Shown piece after piece: positions 53,181 to 64,000 of a DNA stretch of 64,000 nt. The notes below the pieces were generated by a model, which was not told the DNA's origin, ran no database searches, and was given only the letters and a program-made list of their open reading frames with translations. Positions within the stretch are counted from its first letter, which is position 1. The number at the start of each line of letters is the position of its first letter. Made by a program: the position numbers and the translations under genes. The DNA comes from Bugula neritina. Taxonomy: Eukaryota; Bryozoa; Gymnolaemata; Cheilostomatida; Bugulidae. Location of the stretch: the NCBI GenBank assembly GCA_964035545.1, contig OZ037765.1, positions 4,399,698-4,463,697 of the forward strand, written 5' to 3'.

Positions 53181-56100
53181 CTATGAATGAGGGTAGTATG
53201 ATCTTTCTTCTATCAAACCGAGCTCCATTTTGTCTTCAGGATTAGTCATAAAATAGGACATAGAAGGTACATTTCTTAGACTAGGTACCACTTTCATCTT
53301 CTGCAAATAACGGCAATACAAGAGTATAGCCCCGACAACTATGACAAAACACAGGCCCATTAAGTACGGCAGAACCACTCGCGTCTGTCTTGACCAATCA
53401 GACGTCGTAGAAGTGAGGCTGTGAAGATTTCTTCGTCTAAAAGAAAATTAATCAACTTAAAACAATACCTGGGAGTTTTGATCATATCAGTTCAGATAAC
53501 TTCCAATATTAAACTACCAAACAATGCATTACCACAGACCATGAGGGTTTCTCTATTATCTACACACAGTATTAATACTTACTGAAATCTCTTGCCAACA
53601 CAACATACGGTGACTGACACAAGATAAAAAAGGCAAGAGGTTCAGACTAAGAGTTATGTTCCCATGACAACCAGCCAGCCAGCAAGCCTGGTAGCTGTAC
53701 TACTGCATACAAATAAGTAAAAAATATCAACATTAAAAAACACAGTATGAAGAAAGATTTACATCCCATTTCTCCTAAAACACTCACTTGGCGGCGAGAA
53801 ACCTAGTCTTGTGAATAAGAGCACCGAGACTCCATTGCACTTCCTGTCCGTCAATCTGGTCAACGGGGTAAAAGTTTTGAATTTTCCTAGAGAAATGTAG
53901 ACCTGTGTGCAAGACTTCCAAAATCCAAGAGACTTTGAAACACTGAGTTCTGCAAAGAACATGAAATGACTCTAACAAGTGGCATGAAAGTCATGTGACA
54001 ATATTCTATTTTTCTTCTGTTATTATCTAATAACACTTTATTTAATATAATTTTATATCAAAGTAGCAGATTCTACCAAGATAAATATACACATTAGTAA
54101 ATTAGTAAATGTAGGCTGAGACAAGCTACACCAGAGCAGAGTTCAGCCTATCACACATATTATTATATTTCCTGTAGTTGTACCTCATACGAGCCATGTC
54201 AGCATTAGGGTATTCGCTGTTATTCCATTTCCTTTCACTCACAGACCACTGCGTCCCACAATACTCCTTCAATATAAAGACTAGAACAGTTGTAGTAATT
54301 GCTCACCTTTATTCATAGAGCAGATAGCTCTAGTGAAACATATCAGCCATGAAACGCATCAATAAACTAATAGAAGCATTTACTGGTTTTCTTCTACATT
54401 TTGAATACAAAAACAAGAACACAGTTGGGAAACGTAAACAGCTGGTCTAAAGACACAGTTAAGTGACACACATGACAGCCTTGATTGAACCCAGCACATG
54501 CTTTCAGCTTATAAAAATAAACACAACATTCAAAACAGCCAGAAGATGTTTTAATAACACTCTGTTATACCTACAGTTGCTTACCTGGGCTAACTTGAGA
54601 ACTTCCTCATAATTGTAATGACCTTTGATTCCGAGTACATCATTAGTAGAGTAGAAGTACTCGGATATACCGTAGAAGTCAATGGCTGAAGAAATAGCAG
54701 GCTGATAGACTCCATCTAAAGAGCAAGGCTTTGTAGAACAGTGCCTGGTTTGATTAAGTAGTGGAGTGAGATTTGTCATGCAACTCTTGACATTTCCAGT
54801 GCCTTTTAGCTTATACTTGGAGTTCATAAAACTCACTTTTTCTATGGCCCCCAGGCTTTGGCACGGATCTGATAAAGTAGTGCCAGTTGGCGCACTAAAA
54901 GGATAAAACATTGCATGTGGTACAACAAGCCTATGACTATGCTGCACAGTATTTACCAATTCATCTTTTGGTGTGAGTGTGTGTGTGTGTGTGTGCGTGT
55001 GTGTGCGTGTGTGCGTGTGTGCGTGAGTGTGTGAGTGAGTGTGTGCGTGTGTTTTGTAAAGATTCTATTAGAGGAAATGCACATTGAAAAAAAATAATAC
55101 CAACAGGAAATCCGTTGAGCCCTATGCTATCAAGTTGCCAGCAAAATCAAATAGCAAAGATAAACAATGCTACTTTTACATCACAAAACGTTGCACAAGC
55201 ATATATACATATATTGAAAATATCTATGATCATGCAGCCTTTATAAGCTTCCCATCAGTAACCAGCAAACATGGCATACATAAACAAACGTGAGTATGCC
55301 AAAGTCTTACAGAAATAGCTGTGTTATGCCCATTGAACTATAAGTTCAGTTCAGTGGTTATGCCTACCAACTACTTCTGTGAGAATAATATCGTCAACAC
55401 CTTTGCTAGTATTTTATCTTCACTTACTTGCTTACAAGCTTCTGTTGATACCGCTTCAGGACAGAGTTAGCCCCGAATCCAAGGAATGTGGTGACGTAAA
55501 TGTTGTAGTTGTGAAAAGTGTCAGATTTTTGAGAACTAAGGCTAAACTTCATCAGCTGGTCCTTGTTTTTCAATTTTGACTAATAAAAATATTATAACAA
55601 TTTTGTTAGATGAATTTTTTCAATTATTGATGAGCTCAAAGTTAACAGAGTTAGCACTTAAAACCTTAATCTATCAACCTTGTGGGTTTAAAATCCTAAA
55701 TAAAGGCAATAGCCCTGAATTTTAAACATACTTGATCAACTTCAAAGGCTATCTGCAAGGAGCCCCCACCCATATCAACCACTCCAGCTGTAGAGAACTT
55801 AGAGCTACTTCCACCTGGAATTGCAATAATAAATTAGTATCATTACCTGCACTGTATATAAATTATACACACTTTATAACAATTAATTATAACACAAACA
55901 ATTTTCCTCATAGACATAAAATTGTGTAAAGTACGTTTATGCCACATACCATGACATTTCAAATGTACCCCCCACACTTGACGTGGCACATTATAACACT
56001 TACAATTTGCTTCCTCCATGAACTAATTGGAAGTTGAAACACTTCAGTCACGACAGAAGGAAGTGATGCATTTATCATGAAAGAATTGTAAAGTTACGCA

Positions 56101-58372
56101 GGCTTATTAAAAAAAAAAATTTGTGACAGCTTTTTTTATAGTCAACAACTAGTGTTAGACCATATTAACACAAAGAGCTTTGTGGGAGGACAGCTTAATT
56201 GCCTCTAAGTATTAAACAACTAGCTTATAGGGTGTGAGCTAAATAACTGATTCCATCAAACAAGTTTATCTTTATAATTCTTTCCCTGCTTTAAATGTAT
56301 AAATTTCATTAGCATATTTTATAGTGGCAAAAACTACGATAAAAGACAAGTTCAACAAAAAGTGTGATACAAGGTGTTGGATCACTTCAACATACAGTGA
56401 AACAGAAGAGTAAAATTTTACAAAATATACCTTCATTATAAAATATAGCCAAACAGAAGTTAACAAAGTGCAGCTAGCCAAACTACACAGAGTAGGACGT
56501 TTGTCCTGGAATTACAATGTTAAACTGACGCATAAAACAGCAAATGAAATCTAACTAAAAAACTCCCGCACCAAACCTTTAAAACTACCAAACAATATGG
56601 TACTGCCATGCGATAGTATGAGAAGATACTCACGCTTTCTGTGTGATTCTTGTGAGAAACGACCAAGCATATAGTTGAGAGATATCCAGGCATACATTCC
56701 CTCTTCTTTGCCGGATATAACAGATACATGACTTTCATTAAACTCAAAATCATACCATTTAGGCACATCTCTAATGACGTCGTCTAGAATAGCTGACGCA
56801 GACCTATAAATCGGCAGCAACAAGTGCTAGAAGCATTGTTTAGATAATGTACTACGCAGATAACCAATGGCTGTAGGTTTACATATTCATTCAATTAACA
56901 GAGGCATTGTTTAGATAAGTAGATAGATATTCATTAATTATCTTTTTAACATCAAATTGATTTAAGTACAGAATAAAATTAATATATCTATTTAGTTTAA
57001 CATGATACTAGCTTAAAGACCATATCATATCATTAATTAGTTGAACTCACTTTAACCTATTATATACATTAACTAGTGCCTAGCATAATTATGATAAATT
57101 AATGTCTTTTGTGAAGAAGCTAAACACCCACTAATGACACACACATGTCATCCACTCTCACGCATCAGTCGGTAACCATGGCAACTTAAGCCAGAAGAAA
57201 CAAGTATACCGACATATGAAGATGTTGAAATGAAATAAGATCTGCACTGTGTATAGTGCTTGCCTTGCTAAGCCTACTGTAAATCATTGAAGATTAGAGA
57301 GTGCTAATCCAGTTAAAATATTTTCAGTAAACTAAACATGAAAGTCATTCATGTGTTGATCTAAAATATCAATATTTCACTAAAAAGCTGAAACAACCAA
57401 AAGGCATAGTTTTCTCTATTACACCAACATTTTAGATATGAGTCTCATTCCAGCTGTGGCCATGATGTACAGAGGTGTCTCTTTGTGTTTTCCTCTAGGT
57501 ATGTGTTTCGCTGCAAAGTCTAACAACTTCCTTAAATATTCAGCAGCATAAGTAGAGTTGCTACTGTATGTAGACAAGCCTACAAACATACATGGCTCAA
57601 TAAACAGCTGTTTTAATTTGGAGATCAGAGAAAATCAAGATATGAAATGGTAAAAGTCCAATATGAAGAATCTATATCTCATTGCTTTATGAGAATTTCT
57701 AGAGGCTTACCAGGTTTAATCTTGTATGACAGCGGTTTACCATTACTGCCAATCATTTGGTGAATATCAAGTAGTTGGTGTGACCCGCCTCCATGGGGTG
57801 GCCAGAAGTACAGATAAACTCTGCTGCCACTGCTGCCGCAGTCAAAAATAATTCCATAACTTAAAGAATCGTCAGTTGTATCTGTCGGACTTTTGAAATT
57901 GGTGCTGCCTGAAAGTAACAACACAAAGCAAAAAGTCAGCAATTTATAATAACATATTTGCCACAGGAAATATTCTAATTGAAGATTTAACTATTTCTGA
58001 GTTAAATGAGCTCACCTGTGTATTTGGCTTGAATAATTAAAGTTTTGCTACTGTTTTCTCTTTCAATGTGCACAATGACAACAAAAGTTAGTGCAACAAT
58101 TACTGAGAGAAATATAATTAAAAGTCGTCCTCCCTTGTCATTATATAGCAATCGATTACAGGTCATCCTGGTGCCATTTACACAAATTAGAGAACCTCTA
58201 AAAATGCAAGAAATATTTGGTGTATAAAACGCATTCAAGTCACTTGAATGGGTCACAAACATATTTTAAACAATAACTGCAAATATAGATATTGAGATAG
58301 AAGTAGTATAATAGTAGTATAGTATATGAAAAAGTCTTACTTACTGAAGCATGTCTGGTTACTGGAAGGCAT
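53181..58372 (-). CDS. ENTPD4: Ectonucleoside triphosphate diphosphohydrolase, ENTPD4/ENTPD7 type
   Basis: Eleven exons: 58372-58345, 58195-58016, 57908-57711, 57579-57429, 56803-56634, 55814-55732, 55579-55436, 55064-54585, 54266-54184, 53949-53788, 53436-53181. The product is 644 aa (human ENTPD4 616, ENTPD7 604). A short cytosolic N-terminus precedes TM1 (about 34-53); the large luminal domain contains the apyrase regions ACR1 DCGSSGSR (92-99), ACR2 ATAGMRL, ACR3 VISGKEEGMYAWISLNYMLG, ACR4 VDMGGGS (255-261) and ACR5 FLGFGAN (302-308); TM2 is about 580-601, with a 43-residue tail. This family hydrolyses UDP and other nucleotides in Golgi or lysosome-like lumens. It predates the ENTPD4/7 split, so the symbol is approximate. 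Exon 8 begins with a CA repeat read as Thr-His (323-347). The phases of exons 7 and 8 agree only with that reading. Confidence 0.9.
54972..55052 (+). repeat. GT/CA microsatellite inside ENTPD exon 8
   Basis: Interrupted (GT)n on plus, (CA)n on the message strand, with gcgt and gagt interruptions. It starts 12 bases after the exon 8 acceptor CTCTAATAG and stays open in frame, coding THAHTHSHTHAHTHTRTHTH and further Thr-His pairs. Confidence 0.75.
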
Positions 58373-60299
58373 AGACTGTCAAACTCTGTAAGTGAGTACA
58401 AATGTATTTAATTATAACACAATACATTTTAGGTAATAATATAATTATAATCTATAAACAAGTGAATGCAGCTTAAAAACTAGAAATTATGCATATATTA
58501 TACTGTTACATCAAGGAAACCTTAACATTTAACAGAAAAATAGAGAATAGCTGTTGATGAGTATAAAAGAATAAAGCTGCAAGTACATGTGGATGGGCAT
58601 TTGTTGTCAAAAACAAAGAATGATAACAGAATGTATTTATTTGCAAAAAAATATTAGAAGAATGCAAATTAAAATTTAACAGCCAAAATGCCAATTAAAA
58701 GAGCAGTTATATTCAAGTCACTTTTTGAGCAATGACTAACATCAACTTGACTGAACAATGACTTGATTCGACTTTTGAACCCATTCTGCCAGTTGAATCC
58801 CTTATTACATCCTAATGAATATATTTATATGCATATAAATAATATTATAAATTATATATATTTATTTTATAATATTAATTGTTTTTATATAAAACCAAGT
58901 CCAATTATTATCATTATTATTATGATAATTATAATAGTAAAGTTATAATTATTGTTCTAACTCATAGTTATACTTCAAGTTTAGTTATCAACTTTTACTC
59001 TCAGTTTAAGCTACAACTATAAATTATTATTGAGCATTACCATTAGTCCTACATTTACTAAATCCAACGCTTATACTAATACTTAAACTTATAGTTACAT
59101 TTATAGTTAATGTTATACTTGTACTATAACTCTAAGTATTACTATTAGTATTAGTATAACTATAAGTTAATGTATAAGTATAACATGACGATAATCTTAT
59201 AGTTACAATAAATAGCATAATTAATCATAATAATAATCGCAATGTTTATCTTTAAAATAATAAATATGTTATTATTATAAATATAATATATTGATATAAT
59301 TATATTAAAATAATTATAATAATATTAATATTCATTAATAATAATTATAATATTATTATTAATATTAATTATTATAATTTAAATTTATAAATATTCAAAT
59401 ACTGAAATAGCATTTACTTTCAATTCCCACTCACATTTTTTTACTAATAGTAATACTAATTCAATCTTTTTTACCGTCTAGGTAAATAACTCGATAGTAA
59501 TGCTTAACAAACTGTATGGCTTATTCAAAGCAACTACAAGTACAAGCTACAATGAACTGACACTCACAATATTAACGTATCTATGATGCATCATCAGAAA
59601 CTGCGATATGAAACCGGAACTGAAAGAAATGAGATTACTATGACGGTCAACAGTTTTTTAAAATTCCACCAATCAACTATAAAAAAAAAGTGTTTGCGTC
59701 GCCAATATCTGAATCACCGAAATATCTGAATCATTACAACTGCAAATTAAGCAATTATTATCTTGACGACTGTACCAAATAATGGTGCCTAATTGTAAAG
59801 GCCAGGATTCTGATCACCCACAAGATTCTTGTCCATGATAGTCCTAAGCCCTACTTTACGTACACGCTATTGTCACTGTGAAGTATCAGCCAAACTACAG
59901 ATTATGCACCCAATTTAAGCACACCTCCCACGTTGGGACAGGCTGTGTTGGAAGACAACCAACAATACCATGTACTCAATATTATCTAGAATAAATCAGT
60001 TCCAACATTAAGGATTTATTGCCTCCCTCCCCTTTACATTTTCAATATTACCAACATCTGACCAACAACTATTACTACATCAAGAATTCTTCAGATAATT
60101 TACCAAAGCCAAGAAACTTGGTTTTGCTGCTATTAGCTGTGCTGAAAGCAATGTTGAATACAACCTAGAAATTAAGCTTCAGAGAGACAAAATATACTTA
60201 TTGATCTTATTTAATGATGTTTTACTTTTTTATAAGAGAACTATATTTTTTTATAACTACAATTTATCATAATGAATAAAACCAGGCATGTTTTTATCG
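58373..60299. other. Region between ENTPD 5' end and RPS13 3' end
   Basis: Contains simple-sequence block E (58890-59460). The remainder (59461-60299) is AT-rich without recognisable genes. Confidence 0.55.
58890..59460. repeat. Degenerate simple-sequence block E
   Basis: Imperfect tcattattattatgataa, actaatacttaaacttatag and ataattataataatatta units, strongly self-complementary around 59230-59400. About 0.5-1.1 kb upstream of the ENTPD ATG. Confidence 0.7.
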
Positions 60300-60305
60300 T
60301 TTATT
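60300..60305 (-). terminator. Poly(A) signal of RPS13
   Basis: AATAAA on the minus strand about 30 bases after the stop, giving a very short 3'UTR, common for ribosomal protein genes. Confidence 0.7.
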
Positions 60306-60335
60306 GGCTGAAATTAGTACACAAGACATGGTATT

Positions 60336-62730
<2,395 letters not shown>

Positions 62731-64000
62731 GATGGCGGAAATCTGAAAGAGAGAATGGCAGAAGCGCATGCGCACAACTCGACAGTGCCCACCATCTTTC
62801 GACAGTTCACGACCACACAACCTTGTCTACGGTTTGTATATATTTTGATTCTGTTAAAAGGCAAGATCAAGCATATGCAATAAAGTTGCAATATCAATAA
62901 AATGTTAAATCAGTGTTTTTGTTACAAGTGGGATATATTTGGCTATTTTCCTTATAATTTATGGCCAGGACGGTAATTTATATTTTCATTTTAATAATTT
63001 ATATTAAATACTAATACTAATAGTAAATACTAAATCTAATACTAAGTATAATACTAATAGTAATACTTATACTAATACTAATGTAATGCTAATAGTAATA
63101 GTAATACTAATAGTATTAGTAATACTAATAGTAATACTAATACTAATAGTAATTGTATTAGTATTACTGTAATACTAATACTCACTTACTGTAAGTGTAA
63201 GTGTAATACAGTAAATGTAATAATAATACTAATAGATTAAGATTAAATTTAATGATTGATCATTTATTTAATCTCAAATTCAATCTGTATGAGTATCTGT
63301 ACCACTACCTAATCCTTATAGTTATAGTTGTCCTATGCCTGTGAGCTATCAGTATTACTATCAGTATCACTATGGTAATGGTTGTGCCTATGGTAATCAT
63401 ACATGATACAATTATATGGTGATCGCTATTAAGTATCAATCTGTCAATGAATATAAATATGAATATCACTCATTCAATATGGCTATCACTATTACATTTA
63501 GTGATTTACTATTAGTATTAGTATTACTGTCACTATTCACTATCATGCTGACAGTATCAATATGAGTATGATACTGATATTAATAAATAATATCGATACT
63601 GATAGTCATAGTGATACTGATACTGATAGTCGATAGCAATAACTAATATTGTTTTTATTATCAGTATGAGTATCACTTACTGAGTATAATTATCATGACT
63701 ATGAGTATCAGTACGACAGTGAGTATGCATGACTATGCCTAGTGTAACTAATACTTATTAACTACTTAGTACTTACTACTTATAGTTATACTATAGTTAT
63801 ACTATTCATATTGAGCAGCATATTCATTATTTATATTAGTATTTATATTAATTTTGAACACGAAGTTGAAGTGATATTGATATTATTATATTTATTATAA
63901 TTATTGTGTTTAACTATTCCAACTTAAATTTGTGCACTTCTAGTTCTAGTTTTTGGCTAAATTGCAATCAGTTTCTCAGTGCTTATTATTGAATTTGTGC
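62731..64000. other. Upstream region of RPS13 to the window edge
   Basis: The first 230 bases should contain the RPS13 promoter. From about 62970 to 63850 it is simple-sequence block F. No gene seen. Confidence 0.55.
62970..63850. repeat. Degenerate simple-sequence block F
   Basis: Long runs of aatactaatagtaa-type units (63000-63240), then gtatgagtatcactta and agtcatagtgatactgat units (63280-63800). Confidence 0.75.

Noticed and set aside
54963-55065. ENTPD exon 8 acceptor at CCAAAAG (54967), leaving the CA repeat intronic
   Set aside because: It needs phase 1 from exon 7, which no nearby exon 7 donor provides; the acceptor at 55065 keeps phase 0. Transcripts would decide.

Overview
This is nuclear DNA from an animal (metazoan), AT-rich throughout (roughly two thirds A+T by eye, not counted). 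Every recognisable gene is split by GT-AG introns of about 100 to 3,000 bases, and the proteins are clear orthologs of animal cell-biology genes. Divergence from human and the shortened CRK linker point to an invertebrate. A sponge or another early branch is possible, but the sequence does not settle the clade.

Layout, left to right. (1) 214-2159 (+): the last three exons of an unrecognised gene. (2) 2458-8694 (-): lysosomal N-acetylglucosamine-6-sulfatase (GNS), 10 exons. (3) 11560-17956 (+): E3 ligase TRAF7, 15 exons. (4) 19133-25585 (-): a C2orf81 homolog, 10 exons, with two extra open frames in its first intron. (5) 29740-36522 (+): autophagy protein WIPI2, 10 exons. (6) 37424-38889 (-): SUMO-targeted ubiquitin ligase RNF4, 5 exons. 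(7) 41765-42514 (-): a small orphan gene. (8) 45401-49728 (-): SH2-SH3-SH3 adaptor CRK, 6 exons. (9) 53181-58372 (-): Golgi/lysosomal nucleotidase of the ENTPD4/7 type, 11 exons. (10) 60336-62730 (-): ribosomal protein S13, 5 exons. For genes 2-6 and 8-10 the exons were joined by hand so that every splice junction keeps reading phase; the resulting lengths (530, 679, 518, 418, 182, 261, 644 and 151 aa) are close to the family lengths.

The genes are not an operon and share no single pathway. They are ordinary housekeeping and signalling genes packed with short convergent 3' ends: poly(A) signals of facing genes overlap or nearly touch at 2.27 kb and 18.8 kb. No defence system, virus, CRISPR array or biosynthetic cluster was seen.

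The more unusual signals are structural. An AG after a pyrimidine-rich stretch sits 0-25 bases before the start codon of eight genes, which suggests either 5'UTR introns or spliced-leader trans-splicing. Blocks of degenerate 6-base simple sequence lie upstream of nearly every gene and are absent at the convergent 3' junctions. There is a foldback element of about 300 bp at 50.67-50.97 kb, a perfect 41-bp palindrome at 26.7 kb, a six-copy tRNA-derived SINE-like family, and a (CA)n microsatellite that phase analysis places inside the ENTPD coding sequence as a Thr-His repeat.
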